Below are positions 20,021-28,078 of a stretch of DNA of 64,000 nt, piece after piece; position 1 is the first letter of the stretch, and each line of letters opens with the position of its first letter. The notes below the pieces were generated by a model. It ran no database searches and was not told the DNA's origin. It was given only the letters and a program-made list of their open reading frames with translations. This DNA is from Levilactobacillus bambusae (GTDB lineage Bacteria; Bacillota; Bacilli; Lactobacillales; Lactobacillaceae). The position numbers were made by a program, and so were the translations under genes. The stretch covers positions 62,001 through 126,000 of the forward strand of contig NZ_QCXQ01000002.1 of the NCBI RefSeq assembly GCF_003124125.1. Direction: 5' to 3'.

Positions 20021-20836
20021 TTACCGAACCAGGTACCCACCGTCAACGGCAATAATTGATCCAGTGACGTAATCGGAAGCCCGCGAGGCCAGAAAGACGG
20101 CGGTCCCCATGAGCTCATTCGTCTCACCCCAGTGGCCAGCTGGAATCCGGCCAAGAATCTCTGCGTTCCGCTGCTGGTCCTTCCGAATGGGTTCCGTATT
20201 GGCCGTTGCAATGTATCCGGGAGCAATGGCATTGACCTGGACGTTATAGGCGCCCATCTCACTGGCAAAGGACTTGGTTAAGCCGGCAACCCCATGCTTT
20301 GATGCAGTGTAGGACGGGATAAACTTGCCACCTTGAAACGACAGCATTGACCCAATATTGATAATCTTACCGTGGTTTTGCTTCGCCATGACCTTAGCAG
20401 CCGCTAATGAGAGGTGATAAACGGCGTTCAAGTTAATGTTAATAACCTGATTCCAATCTTCATCCTTAGATTCCAAAATAGGGTTCCGTTTGATCATCCC
20501 CGCATTATTGATCAAAATATCAACATGTCCAAACACGTCCAGCGCCTGGTCAATCACTTCTTGCGCCGTTCCCTGCTTCGTTAAATCAACCTGCATGAAC
20601 TCAACCCGTCGACCCTTTTTCTCAATCAACTTGCGGGTATCATCCCAGCCTTCGGTACCAAAGGTTGGAATAAAAATATCAGCTCCAGCTTCGGCTAATC
20701 CAACGGCGTAGGCTTGGCCTAACCCGGTGTTACCACCGGTAATAATGGCAACCTGACCCTTTAAGCTGAAGAAATCCATATTAAATGTATTTAATACTTC
20801 AGCACGTTTCTTTACTTCTTCACGACTTTCAACCAT
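20021..20836 (-). CDS. kduD: 2-dehydro-3-deoxy-D-gluconate 5-dehydrogenase KduD
   Basis: 271-aa short-chain dehydrogenase that interconverts 2,5-diketo-3-deoxygluconate and 2-keto-3-deoxygluconate with NAD(H). The cofactor loop is TGGNTGLGQA, followed by NNAG and the catalytic Tyr-Lys in SYTASKHGVAGLTK; the C-terminus is VDGGYLVR. The protein is about 19 residues longer at the N-terminus than many KduD proteins (core starts MDFFSLKGQVAIITGG). The upstream ATG at 20836 is kept because AAAGGAG stands 7 to 8 bases before it. It follows kduI by 42 bp. Confidence 0.93.
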   Translation of the reverse strand: MVESREEVKKRAEVLNTFNMDFFSLKGQVAIITGGNTGLGQAYAVGLAEAGADIFIPTFGTEGWDDTRKLIEKKGRRVEFMQVDLTKQGTAQEVIDQALDVFGHVDILINNAGMIKRNPILESKDEDWNQVININLNAVYHLSLAAAKVMAKQNHGKIINIGSMLSFQGGKFIPSYTASKHGVAGLTKSFASEMGAYNVQVNAIAPGYIATANTEPIRKDQQRNAEILGRIPAGHWGETNELMGTAVFLASRASDYVTGSIIAVDGGYLVR

Positions 20837-20878
20837 TAATAACTTCTCCTTTATGCCTCGTATTTGGGATACATTTGA

Positions 20879-21724
20879 CTAACGCAAGTCCTTCATATCT
20901 ACCCCGTCCATATCATCGTAGTTCTGGTTTTCACCACACATTGCCCAGATGAAGGAGTAGGCAGTCGTCCCGGACCCGCAATGGATGGACCAGCTCGGGT
21001 TCACCACTGCCGATTCATTTTCCATCCAAATGTGTTTCGTATCATCTGGCTGCCCCATAAAATGAGCAACCCGGGTATCTGGATCTTCAAATTCGCAGTA
21101 GAGGTAAGTTTCCATTCGCCGAGCGTGGGTATGAGCCGGCATCGTGTTCCATCCGTTTCCAGGTTTCAAAACGGTGTAACCCATCTGCAGCTGGCAGGTA
21201 TCCATTTGAGACGCATCAATCACCTTGTTAATGGTTCGATCATTCATATGGTCCTGATCCCCGATTGGCATATGGATGGCATCCTTGAACGGAAGCTTCT
21301 TAGTGGGATAAGTCTTGTGGGCCGGGGTTGAAACAACGTAGAACTTGGCTGGAGTCGCAGGGTCATCGGATTCGAAAACGACGTGTTCAGTTCCCATCCC
21401 GATGTAGTAGGCATCATGAGTGACGAGAGCTTCCTTTTTGCCGTTAATGGTAACGCTGCCATTTCCACCAATGTTAATTAACCCCAATTCACGGCGCTGT
21501 AAGAAGTAATCAACGCCTAAAACCCGATCTAAGACAATTTCAAGTGCCTCTGTGGTTGGTGTTACCCCGCCAAAAATCATCCGATCATTATATGTATAGG
21601 TTAAATTAATGTCCCCGGGCGTAAAAATATTAGTGGTTAAAAACTGTTCACGCATTTCATCTGCATTGTAATGCGAAATATCCTCTGGGCTGTGCGCATA
21701 CTGCGTTTTCATCTTAAATGTCAT
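20879..21724 (-). CDS. kduI: 5-keto-4-deoxyuronate isomerase KduI
   Basis: 281-aa cupin-type isomerase (4-deoxy-L-threo-5-hexosulose-uronate ketol-isomerase). It converts the spontaneous product of unsaturated uronic acids to 2,5-diketo-3-deoxygluconate. The sequence MKTQYAHSPEDISHYNADEMREQFL at the N-terminus and PAHTHARRMETYLYCEF (metal-binding histidines and glutamate) identify the family. Length equals that of the E. coli enzyme within a few residues. It is the first gene of the operon, with a promoter and operator directly upstream. Its presence implies feeding on pectin- or glycosaminoglycan-derived unsaturated uronates, although no lyase or hydrolase is in the window. Confidence 0.95.
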   Translation of the reverse strand: MTFKMKTQYAHSPEDISHYNADEMREQFLTTNIFTPGDINLTYTYNDRMIFGGVTPTTEALEIVLDRVLGVDYFLQRRELGLINIGGNGSVTINGKKEALVTHDAYYIGMGTEHVVFESDDPATPAKFYVVSTPAHKTYPTKKLPFKDAIHMPIGDQDHMNDRTINKVIDASQMDTCQLQMGYTVLKPGNGWNTMPAHTHARRMETYLYCEFEDPDTRVAHFMGQPDDTKHIWMENESAVVNPSWSIHCGSGTTAYSFIWAMCGENQNYDDMDGVDMKDLR

Positions 21725-21749
21725 TTTAATTCCCTCCGTATTTCCTATT

Positions 21750-21766
21750 AAGAAACTGTATTTCTT
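21750..21766. promoter_or_regulatory. Candidate KdgR operator upstream of kduI
   Basis: Palindrome AAGAAACTGTATTTCTT, core GAAA-N5-TTTC. It lies downstream of the predicted kduI start point (about +10 to +26). The same core occurs in the kdgR promoter at 22632-22644, and it resembles the KdgR box (GAAAC..GTTTC) known for IclR-family KdgR in enterobacteria. Confidence 0.65.
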
Positions 21767-21782
21767 ATTTGTTTACAAGCAC

Positions 21783-21811
21783 AATATAGCAGGTGTCGAA
21801 AAAAAAAGCAA
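21783..21811 (-). promoter_or_regulatory. Candidate kduI promoter
   Basis: TTGCTT (21806-21811) and TATATT (21783-21788) on the minus strand with 17-bp spacing. The -35 overlaps the stem of the kdgR terminator. Predicted start is near 21776, leaving a leader of about 50 bases that contains the operator. Confidence 0.6.
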
Positions 21812-21830
21812 GTGCATTTTCGCACTTACT
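21798..21830 (-). terminator. Rho-independent terminator of kdgR
   Basis: Arms AGTAAGTGC and GCACTTGCT on the minus strand (one mismatch) with a short loop, followed by nine T. It lies directly after the kdgR stop codon. Confidence 0.8.
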
Positions 21831-21843
21831 TTTTCAGCAATAA

Positions 21844-22605
21844 CTAAAACGCTTTCTCTACTTGAGTTTGCGCTCGTTTAGCTAATTCAATTATTTTTTT
21901 TCGCCGGTCGGGATCCATCCGAAACTTAGGTGCAGTGACACTAAAGGCCCCCTGAACCCTACCGTAGGCGACTAGCGGAAATCCCACGCAATAAATATCC
22001 TGCTCATTTTCCTCATCGTCAATGGCATAGCCGCGTGATCGAATCGTCTCTAGATCTTCAGCAAGCCCCACTGCGGTAGTAATGGTATTCGGCGCAATCT
22101 TTTTCAGCTCTGTTTGTTGCAGGTAATCCGATAATTGACCGGCCGACCAGGTCGATAGAATGGCCTTCCCCATTGAGGAAGAGTACAAATTCATTTTACC
22201 GCCAATTCGGGATTTCAAACTCACGCTTCGCGGACTTTCAAATTTATCAAGCAGGACCACCATATTTTGATCGGCCACTCCCAGATTAATTGTTTCATTC
22301 GTTTCATTACGCAGCCGTTCTAATACCGGGGCTGCCAAGGAGCCAATGTTAAAACTGTCCGCCGCTTTCTGACCAAAGGCAAGCAATGATAATCCTAGGG
22401 CATACTGCTTCGACCCTTCCGTTCGGGTGACGAGCCCAAGCTCCTCCATTGTGACTAAAATCTTTAATGTGGTGGGCTTTGACATCTTAACGCCGTCGCT
22501 GATTTCCTTTAACGTTGGGGTGCCATTGAACCCTAACAAAAAATCCATAATCATTTTTGCGCGGATCAGAACCGTTCCATAAGGTTTCTTTGTTGTTTCG
22601 TCCAT
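21844..22605 (-). CDS. kdgR: IclR-family transcriptional regulator, KdgR-like
   Basis: 253-aa IclR regulator. An N-terminal winged helix-turn-helix (MIMDFLLGFNGTPTLKEISDGVKMSKPTTLKIL) is followed by the ligand-binding domain, with YSSSMGKAILSTW and the C-terminal AFSVTAPKFRMD that are typical of the family. The ATG at 22605 has GAAGGAG 6 bases upstream; an in-frame TTG lies further up inside that site. It is transcribed in the same direction as the kdu genes but has its own terminator. Its position and the shared palindromes at 21750 and 22632 suggest that it represses the kdu/kdg operon and itself until a uronate intermediate binds. The name is inferred from context. Confidence 0.85.
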   Translation of the reverse strand: MDETTKKPYGTVLIRAKMIMDFLLGFNGTPTLKEISDGVKMSKPTTLKILVTMEELGLVTRTEGSKQYALGLSLLAFGQKAADSFNIGSLAAPVLERLRNETNETINLGVADQNMVVLLDKFESPRSVSLKSRIGGKMNLYSSSMGKAILSTWSAGQLSDYLQQTELKKIAPNTITTAVGLAEDLETIRSRGYAIDDEENEQDIYCVGFPLVAYGRVQGAFSVTAPKFRMDPDRRKKIIELAKRAQTQVEKAF

Positions 22606-22631
22606 ACCGGTCTCCTTCAATTTACATATAG

Positions 22632-22678
22632 GAAATTTACTTTCTCGTTAATAATATAACAATCACGAAAAATAACAA
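22632..22678 (-). promoter_or_regulatory. kdgR promoter with candidate autoregulatory operator
   Basis: TTGTTA (22673-22678) and TATTAT (22651-22656) on the minus strand, 16 bp apart. The predicted start falls on the palindrome GAAA-TTTAC-TTTC (22632-22644), the same GAAA-N5-TTTC core as in front of kduI. Confidence 0.6.
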
Positions 22679-22749
22679 GCATTCGTTTCCTGGCTTCACT
22701 CATCCCCACCGGTTATGAAAATGAATTGAAAGCTCACTACTGCGCATTA

Positions 22750-22778
22750 TTGACGACCACCTGATTGAGAGCTAAAGT
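22750..22778 (+). promoter_or_regulatory. Candidate promoter of the small unknown gene
   Basis: TTGACG (22750-22755) and TAAAGT (22773-22778) with 17-bp spacing, about 34 bp before the TTG start at 22812. Confidence 0.6.
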
Positions 22779-22811
22779 ACATACAGTTAATCAGCAGGGA
22801 GGAAACATAGC

Positions 22812-23213
22812 TTGGACAACGCAAGATTAAAAATCGATCCAGAAAAATTTGCTTATCACTACCTCGATTCACTAGAAAAGGAACCCGTTCCCAACGGTAA
22901 AGGCGTCGAAAGATCCGTTAAGGACCGCCTCTTTGCATATTTATCAGCCTACGTGCTTATCGAACGGTTTAACCAGTTAGAGGTGAGTCATTTTGACTCT
23001 CAGCCTTCAATTAATCCCCAACCTAAGTCGCTTAAGGACGTCGCAAAAAACGTTGCGCGTATTAATCAGTTAGCGGCACAACAAATTACAACGGATCAAT
23101 TGCCAACGGATGAAAATGAGCCCGACCTTAACCTAACCAATAGCTCCGTAAAGAGCTTTCTTGAAAACCTCATTAAGATTAATGAAAAGGCTTCGTCTCA
23201 TAACCGCTACTAA
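22812..23213 (+). CDS. Hypothetical protein, 133 aa
   Basis: I do not recognise the family. The start is TTG at 22812 with GGGAGG 9 bases upstream, and a near-consensus promoter precedes it, so the gene is likely real. The product is soluble and charged, with no signal peptide or membrane segment. The first half (KFAYHYLDSLEKE, VKDRLFAYLSAYVLIERFN) looks helical. The middle is Pro/Gln/Asn-rich and the last part (VKSFLENLIKINEKA) is again helical. It runs rightward between kdgR and the copy B repeat element, alone in its transcription unit. Nothing ties it to uronate use apart from position. Confidence 0.65.
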   Translation: MDNARLKIDPEKFAYHYLDSLEKEPVPNGKGVERSVKDRLFAYLSAYVLIERFNQLEVSHFDSQPSINPQPKSLKDVAKNVARINQLAAQQITTDQLPTDENEPDLNLTNSSVKSFLENLIKINEKASSHNRY

Positions 23214-23231
23214 CCAGGTAAACACACGGCA

Positions 23232-23426
23232 GTGACATTAGTCGTCTAAGCCTGGCAAAATAAGGATCCTCCCGTAATACGACCGTTCTTTGTTCGTGTT
23301 TTGGGAGGATCCTTATTTTAATTTGGCTTGACTAATGTCACGTAACTACTGGCACGAAAGCATCTGTATTTTGGATAAGGGGCTCCATACCAAGTTGTAG
23401 ATGCGTGTTTTCTAAGCGAAGCGGAC
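23232..23426 (+). repeat. Multi-stem intergenic element, copy B
   Basis: Second copy of the element at 26-220. Outer arms GTGACATTAGTC (23232-23243) and GACTAATGTCAC (23330-23341) enclose a 17-bp perfect stem (23257-23273 with 23303-23319). Then come the shared block CGTAACTACTGG (23341-23352), the shared CGAAAGCATC, a 15-bp hairpin with one mismatch (GCATCT ... AGATGC), and the shared AAGCGAAGCGGAC (23414-23426). Outer and inner arms differ from copy A by compensating changes. It fills the gap between a rightward and a leftward gene, beyond the rpsI terminator. Confidence 0.7.
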
Positions 23427-23454
23427 TTATGTCACGACCCCGTGTGTTTTTTTA

Positions 23455-23487
23455 ACAAAAAAAACACACCCCAAAGGGATGTGTTTG
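23455..23487 (-). terminator. Rho-independent terminator after rpsI
   Basis: Stem AACACATCC/GGGTGTGTT on the minus strand followed by eight T, 18 bp after the rpsI stop codon. Confidence 0.85.
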
Positions 23488-23504
23488 AAAGCGAAAACCA
23501 ATGA

Positions 23505-23897
23505 TTAACGCTTTGAGAATTGTGAAGCTTTACGCGCTTTCTTCAAACCATACTTACGACGTTCCTTCATACGAGGGTCACGAGTTAAGAGGCCTGCACG
23601 CTTTAATGGGCCACGGAAGTCTGGATCAACTTCGAGTAATGCCCGAGCGATACCATGACGGGTTGCGCCGGCTTGGCCATCAAAGCCACCACCACGAACG
23701 TTAACAATAACGTCGTAGTTACCGAGGGTTTCCGTAACATTAAATGGTTGTAAAACAACTTCACGAATGCTTGCAAATGGAATGTAATCTTCGATTGCAC
23801 GATCATTCATTGTGATCTTACCTGTGCCGGGTACTAAACGTACACGAGCAGTAGCGTTCTTACGACGGCCTGTGCCGCGATATTGTACTTGTGCCAA
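23505..23897 (-). CDS. rpsI: 30S ribosomal protein S9
   Basis: 130-aa S9 of the small-subunit head, whose basic C-terminal tail contacts tRNA at the P site. It begins [23 protein letters not shown] and ends [17 protein letters not shown], with the conserved KR end. It starts at TTG (23897) with AAGGAGG upstream, a non-AUG start. It follows rplM by 16 bp, the universal rplM-rpsI pair. Confidence 0.97.
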   Translation of the reverse strand: MAQVQYRGTGRRKNATARVRLVPGTGKITMNDRAIEDYIPFASIREVVLQPFNVTETLGNYDVIVNVRGGGFDGQAGATRHGIARALLEVDPDFRGPLKRAGLLTRDPRMKERRKYGLKKARKASQFSKR

Positions 23898-23913
23898 TTA
23901 TGTTTCCTCCTTC

Positions 23914-24357
23914 TTAAATAAGGTTCGTAATGTCTAAGACTTCAGTGTTTTGTGCTTGGTTCTTGTGTTCTGAACCAGCGTAAACGTGAAGTTTCATTGC
24001 CATCTTGTGACCCAACGAATTCTTTGGAAGCATACCTTGGACAGAGTATTCAATCAACCCTTCAGGATCCTTCGCACGAAAATCGCCAGCAGTCCGAGAC
24101 TTCAAACCACCAGCAAACTTAGTGTGATGGTAGTAAATCTTCTTAGCTGCCTTCCGACCGGAAAGACCGACCTTCGATGCGTTGATAACGATCACGTTAT
24201 CACCAGTGTCAACGTTTGGGGTAAAGGTTGGCTTGTTCTTACCACGTAAGATCGAAGCAACGACTGAGGCCAAACGACCTAAATTTACATCAGTTGCATC
24301 GATTACGTACCATTTACGTTCGACGTCACCTGGTTTTGCCATATATGTTGTACGCAC
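23914..24357 (-). CDS. rplM: 50S ribosomal protein L13
   Basis: 147-aa L13, an early-assembly protein of the large subunit. The start is GTG at 24357 (protein [20 protein letters not shown]), with GGAGG 8 bases upstream. A longer open frame would add 12 residues that homologues lack and that overlap the ribosome binding site. The core has [33 protein letters not shown] and [21 protein letters not shown], all typical. Confidence 0.96.
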   Translation of the reverse strand: MRTTYMAKPGDVERKWYVIDATDVNLGRLASVVASILRGKNKPTFTPNVDTGDNVIVINASKVGLSGRKAAKKIYYHHTKFAGGLKSRTAGDFRAKDPEGLIEYSVQGMLPKNSLGHKMAMKLHVYAGSEHKNQAQNTEVLDITNLI

Positions 24358-24469
24358 GTTAAATTCCTCCATGTTTCTGTGTTTGTTCGACACCTAATAA
24401 GTTTCCGGGGCTTATCGTGGGGCAAACAATACCAACATTCATGATACAAACTTTTACTCTGAAAGTCAA
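24358..24469 (-). promoter_or_regulatory. rplM promoter and L13-type leader
   Basis: TTGACT (24464-24469) and TATCAT (24441-24446) with 17-bp spacing on the minus strand, giving a leader of about 75 bases. The leader pairs GTTTG with CAAAC around an inner GATAAG/CTTATT hairpin. This layout matches the autoregulatory L13 leaders known in Firmicutes; the structural match is by eye. Confidence 0.65.
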
Positions 24470-24494
24470 TGTTTTCCCCAAAGGTTTTGAAAAC

Positions 24495-25295
24495 CTAACG
24501 CTGATTTTTCGGCAGTTTCGTCGGATGGTCCGGATCTTCACCCTCGTAAAAGACGTGGGCTAAATAGAGTCCGCTAGCCGAAACCGTTCGGCGGGCCTGC
24601 TTACGATCCATCACTTCGTATAAGCGCAATATATCGTGCTCAGGCCGCTTCTTAGCCCCGACCTCTAATAATACCCCGACCATGATGCGAACCTGGTTAT
24701 ACAGGAAACCATTCCCGTAAAATTCGAAAATCATTTCATTGGCAGTCTCATCCCGCCAAATATCAATTTGATAAATGGTACGAACGTTGCTCCGTGCTGA
24801 CGACCCGGATGCGACAAAACTCGTAAAATCATGGGTTCCAATTAAATCGTTGGCCGCTGAGCGCATGAGCTCCAGGTCAAGCGGATAACGCCAGTGTCCG
24901 GTATAGTTTCGCTTAAACGGGTTTCGAAACTCGCCTAGGTCAATCCGGTACCGATACCGTTTGCCTGAAACATCATATCGGGCGTGAAACTGGTTGGAAA
25001 CGAGTTTCACTTCCAATACTTCGGTATCGACCGGCAGCATGGAATTTAACCCCTTTAACATACTTTCGGCCGGAATTTTAAAGGGAAAGTCGAAGTGAAC
25101 GACCTGTCCTAACGCATGAACCCCGGCGTCCGTTCGGCCTGACCCATAGACCTGAATCGCTGGATCAGGCATTTTAGCCATCCGGTTAACTACCTTTGTC
25201 AGGACCCCCTCTACGGTTCGCTTGTCCGGCTGCCGTTGATAGCCGAAGAAGTGGGTCCCATCATAAGCCATAATAATTTTGTACCGTTGTCTCAA
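24495..25295 (-). CDS. truA: tRNA pseudouridine(38-40) synthase TruA
   Basis: 266-aa pseudouridine synthase acting on positions 38-40 of the tRNA anticodon stem-loop. The catalytic aspartate lies in VYGSGRTDAGVHALGQ. Other family motifs are YDGTHFFGYQRQP at the N-terminus and GNGFLYNQVRIMVG near the C-terminus. It begins 17 bp after ecfT stops, so it is probably the last gene of the ecfA1-ecfA2-ecfT-truA operon, as in other lactobacilli and streptococci. Confidence 0.96.
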   Translation of the reverse strand: MRQRYKIIMAYDGTHFFGYQRQPDKRTVEGVLTKVVNRMAKMPDPAIQVYGSGRTDAGVHALGQVVHFDFPFKIPAESMLKGLNSMLPVDTEVLEVKLVSNQFHARYDVSGKRYRYRIDLGEFRNPFKRNYTGHWRYPLDLELMRSAANDLIGTHDFTSFVASGSSARSNVRTIYQIDIWRDETANEMIFEFYGNGFLYNQVRIMVGVLLEVGAKKRPEHDILRLYEVMDRKQARRTVSASGLYLAHVFYEGEDPDHPTKLPKNQR

Positions 25296-25312
25296 TTTAG
25301 TCTATCCCTTCA

Positions 25313-26116
25313 TTAAGGCAGTTGTCGGAGTGCCAGTAATCCAATAAAAACAACAATGTAAAATCCCCAGCTAATGGTATCCTGCCTGTGCCATACTAGC
25401 TGGCGGTAGTGGGTCCGTGGCGTATCCGGCTGATATCCCCTGGCCTCCATGGCAACGGATAGGTCTTCCGCATGGTTAAACGCACTCACAAACAGGGGAA
25501 CCAGTAACGGGATAACCGTTTTAATCTGTTTCATTATTGAACCGGATCCAAAATCCACCCCCCGAGCCCGTTGAGCGTTCATAATCGTTTCTGTCTCATC
25601 CATTAACGTCGGAACGAACCGTAAGGCAATGGAAAGCATCATCGCGGTTGTTTCAACCGGAAAGTGGACAATTTTTAGCGGAGCCATTAAAGATTCAATA
25701 CCGTTCGCGAGATCTAACGGCTGGGTAGTTAACGTCAGCAGAGTCGACATCGCAATAATCAGTAAAAACCGCATAAAAACGTACGCTGAATTCACAATCC
25801 CAAACTGGGTAATTAAGAAGGGTCCCCACTGCCAATAAACGTGACTCCCTGCCGGACTAAAGAATAATTGCAGCAGAACAGTAAAAATAATGAGCCAAAT
25901 CAACGGCCGAATTCCCCGGAAGAAAAAGTGCCACGGGATCTTTGACATCCAAATGGAAAACAGCGTGACGATGCTTAATAACAAGTAGGTCTCCCAGTTA
26001 TTAGCCATAAAAACTAAAATAAAGAAGAAAAAGCTGAGGGTCAGTTTATCTCGGGGATCCAACCTGTGAACCCATGAATTCATGGGTAAGTAGCGCCCAA
26101 AAATCAGTTTATTCAT
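25313..26116 (-). CDS. ecfT: ECF transporter transmembrane protein EcfT
   Basis: 267-aa membrane scaffold of the energy-coupling factor module shared by vitamin and metal S-components. Several hydrophobic segments lie in the first half and at the C-terminus. The two Ala-Arg-Gly coupling motifs that dock onto the ATPases are visible in [13 protein letters not shown] and [11 protein letters not shown]. Its start overlaps the ecfA2 stop by 8 bp. No S-component gene is nearby, so this is a group II module serving substrate-binding partners encoded elsewhere. Confidence 0.95.
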   Translation of the reverse strand: MNKLIFGRYLPMNSWVHRLDPRDKLTLSFFFFILVFMANNWETYLLLSIVTLFSIWMSKIPWHFFFRGIRPLIWLIIFTVLLQLFFSPAGSHVYWQWGPFLITQFGIVNSAYVFMRFLLIIAMSTLLTLTTQPLDLANGIESLMAPLKIVHFPVETTAMMLSIALRFVPTLMDETETIMNAQRARGVDFGSGSIMKQIKTVIPLLVPLFVSAFNHAEDLSVAMEARGYQPDTPRTHYRQLVWHRQDTISWGFYIVVFIGLLALRQLP

Positions 26117-26975
26117 GTCGTTTCCCCCCTAACTGTCTGGCTAACTCCTGAGCTAATTCAGCCGTGGTTAAGGGAACCGTCGTAAAGTTTGCGCCCCGTT
26201 GCGTTAACTGGTGCGCAAACTGAGTCGCGATGGGCAAATCCAAGTTATTGGCCCGTAACCACTCCACGTCCGTAAATACTTCTTCGGCCGTCCCATACTT
26301 TGCTGCCTCGCCATGGTCCATGACCAAAACGTGTTTGGCATAGTTGGCGACGTCCTCCATCTGGTGGGTCACTAAAATAATCGTTAGTCCCTGCTCTTGA
26401 TGAAGCCGGTTGAACATTGCCATCATTTCGGTGCGTCCCTGGGGGTCCAAGCCAGCAGTCGGTTCATCTAAAATTAAGACGCGGGGCTGCATGGCCAACA
26501 CTCCCGCAATTGCCACCCGCCGCATTTGTCCGCCAGAAAGTTCAAATGGTGATCGATCCGCCGTATTTTCTGGTAAACCGACGATATCAATCATTTGATC
26601 GGCAAGCTGATCTGCCTCGACTTCGTTCTTACCAAAGTTCATGGGACCGAACATAATGTCTTTCTTTACCGTTTCCTCAAACAGTTGATGTTCAGGAAAC
26701 TGGAAGACCATCCCAACTTCTTTTCTTAACGGTTTTAAGTCCTTATTATTGGTCTGAGACGTAATTTCCCGTTCACCAATTGTCACGCTACCACTAGTGG
26801 GTTTTAAAAGAGCGTTCATGTGTTGGACCAACGTTGATTTCCCGCTGCCCGTATGGCCAATAACGGCTAAGTAGTCACCATCTGGAACCGTTAAATCAAT
26901 GTTTTTAAGCGCAGAAAAGGACATCGGGGTCCCGGCTTGGTAATCATACGTTACCCCTTTGAAAGTGATTGCCAT
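26109..26975 (-). CDS. ecfA2: ECF transporter ATPase EcfA2
   Basis: 288-aa ABC ATPase of the energy-coupling module. Walker A is [10 protein letters not shown], the signature [15 protein letters not shown], Walker [14 protein letters not shown], and the switch histidine is in [10 protein letters not shown]. The start at 26975 ([13 protein letters not shown]) is preferred because GGAGG lies 7 bases upstream; an ATG two codons earlier is possible. It overlaps the end of ecfA1 by 25 bp, which suggests translational coupling and a fixed 1:1 ratio. Confidence 0.95.
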   Translation of the reverse strand: MAITFKGVTYDYQAGTPMSFSALKNIDLTVPDGDYLAVIGHTGSGKSTLVQHMNALLKPTSGSVTIGEREITSQTNNKDLKPLRKEVGMVFQFPEHQLFEETVKKDIMFGPMNFGKNEVEADQLADQMIDIVGLPENTADRSPFELSGGQMRRVAIAGVLAMQPRVLILDEPTAGLDPQGRTEMMAMFNRLHQEQGLTIILVTHQMEDVANYAKHVLVMDHGEAAKYGTAEEVFTDVEWLRANNLDLPIATQFAHQLTQRGANFTTVPLTTAELAQELARQLGGKRHE

Positions 26976-27790
26976 ACCCATGCCTCCATTTCTTGATTGG
27001 TTAAGTAATGATCCGGCACCGCAACTCCCAGTTTTTTCAGTTCCATTGCAAGTTGCGAAGAAAAGGGAACGTCCAACCCCATTTCAACTAACTGCTGGCT
27101 TTTTTCAAAGATGTCACGGGGATCAGCCTCCGTCACTAACTGGCCGTCATCCATCACTAGCAAGCGGTCAGCCTGGGCTGCTTCGTTGATGTCATGTGTG
27201 ATCGACAGAACCGTAAGCGGATACTGCTGCCTTAAGTCCGCAACTAAGTCCAGCATCTCCTGACGCCCAAGTGGATCCAGCATGCTAGTAGATTCATCTA
27301 AGATGATAATCTTAGGCTCCAACACTAGGACCCCCGCAAGGGCCACCCGCTGTTTTTGACCACCTGATAGTTTACTTGGTTCATGGTCGGCAAAATCTGA
27401 CATCCCCACTTGCTCTAACGCCGTCTGAACCCGACGAACCATTTCATCATGGTTAACTTGATGATTTTCCAATCCAAACGCCACATCGTCAGCCACCGTT
27501 GAACCAACAAATTGGTTTTCCGGATTTTGAAAAATCATTCCAATTTCATCACGAATATGCCAAACAGTTTCATCCGTTAGTTTTTCCTGGTTAATAAAAA
27601 TTTCACCCTCATCGGGCACTAAAATTCCGTTTAGGGACTTAGCCAAAGTCGACTTGCCGCTACCGTTATGTCCGACGATCGCTATCCACTCCCCGTCATT
27701 AACGGAGAATGAGACATTATCTAAGGCTAACTTAGGGTCATCCTCTTGATAAGCATAGCTTAAGTTTTTTACGTTGATTATCTCTGCCAT
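26951..27790 (-). CDS. ecfA1: ECF transporter ATPase EcfA1
   Basis: 279-aa ABC ATPase that pairs with EcfA2 to drive uptake through exchangeable S-components. Walker A is [14 protein letters not shown], the Q-loop region [12 protein letters not shown], the signature [15 protein letters not shown] and Walker [14 protein letters not shown]. The Ser after the Walker B Glu, in place of Pro, is the usual form in EcfA1. It is the first gene of the module, after the terminator that closes the ribosomal operon, with a TATAAT box 34 bp before the start. Confidence 0.95.
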   Translation of the reverse strand: MAEIINVKNLSYAYQEDDPKLALDNVSFSVNDGEWIAIVGHNGSGKSTLAKSLNGILVPDEGEIFINQEKLTDETVWHIRDEIGMIFQNPENQFVGSTVADDVAFGLENHQVNHDEMVRRVQTALEQVGMSDFADHEPSKLSGGQKQRVALAGVLVLEPKIIILDESTSMLDPLGRQEMLDLVADLRQQYPLTVLSITHDINEAAQADRLLVMDDGQLVTEADPRDIFEKSQQLVEMGLDVPFSSQLAMELKKLGVAVPDHYLTNQEMEAWVWQSLSKG

Positions 27791-27823
27791 TGAGGTTTCC
27801 TCCCTACGTCAAAAGTCCTGTCT

Positions 27824-27829
27824 ATTATA
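27824..27829 (-). promoter_or_regulatory. -10 element of the ecf operon
   Basis: A perfect TATAAT on the minus strand 34 bp before ecfA1, directly after the terminator at 27853-27893. No good -35 is visible at 16 to 18 bp, so the assignment rests on the -10 and on position. Confidence 0.45.
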
Positions 27830-27852
27830 TCAAATCTCCCCTCAATAACGCT

Positions 27853-27893
27853 AAAAAAGCCCGAAATTATCCAATTATAGGATAATTTCGGGC
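27853..27893 (-). terminator. Rho-independent terminator closing the alpha operon
   Basis: Perfect 14-bp stem GCCCGAAATTATCC / GGATAATTTCGGGC with a seven-base loop, followed on the minus strand by six T. The plus strand also has a T-rich 3' side, so it may act both ways. It ends the long ribosomal transcript after the structured rplQ 3' region. Confidence 0.9.
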
Positions 27894-27900
27894 AAAAAAA

Positions 27901-28078
27901 AATCACTAACAGGTTAAAGGCGCGATCAAGCTAATGACCATTCAAGCTAGACTTGGATTACTCCATCATCGTAGCGCTTTATACCTCTAATCCGAGTGAT
28001 TAATTTCTTACAATGTTTCAAACTCCTAGCCGGCACCTAGGAACAGTGACGCTACCGGAATTTAATGGTTAAACTAAA
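27901..28078 (-). ncRNA. Structured 3' region after rplQ, L17 downstream element-like
   Basis: The 180 bases between the rplQ stop and the terminator contain nested complementary blocks: AATCACT (27901-27907) with AGTGATT (near 27994-28000), a TCCTAG/CTAGGA hairpin (around 28026-28044), and a longer-range GTAGCG/CGCTAC pair. A conserved RNA called the L17 downstream element (L17DE) has been described at exactly this place in Lactobacillales. I assign it by position and pairing, not by a model match. Its function is unknown. Confidence 0.6.

Noticed and set aside
22621-22811. Insertion sequence remnant between kdgR and the unknown gene
   Set aside because: No terminal inverted repeats or transposase fragments; the gap is explained by two promoters and an operator.
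24478-24500. Terminator after truA at the AGGTTTTGAAAACCT palindrome
   Set aside because: The stem is short and A/T-rich and has no T run after it.
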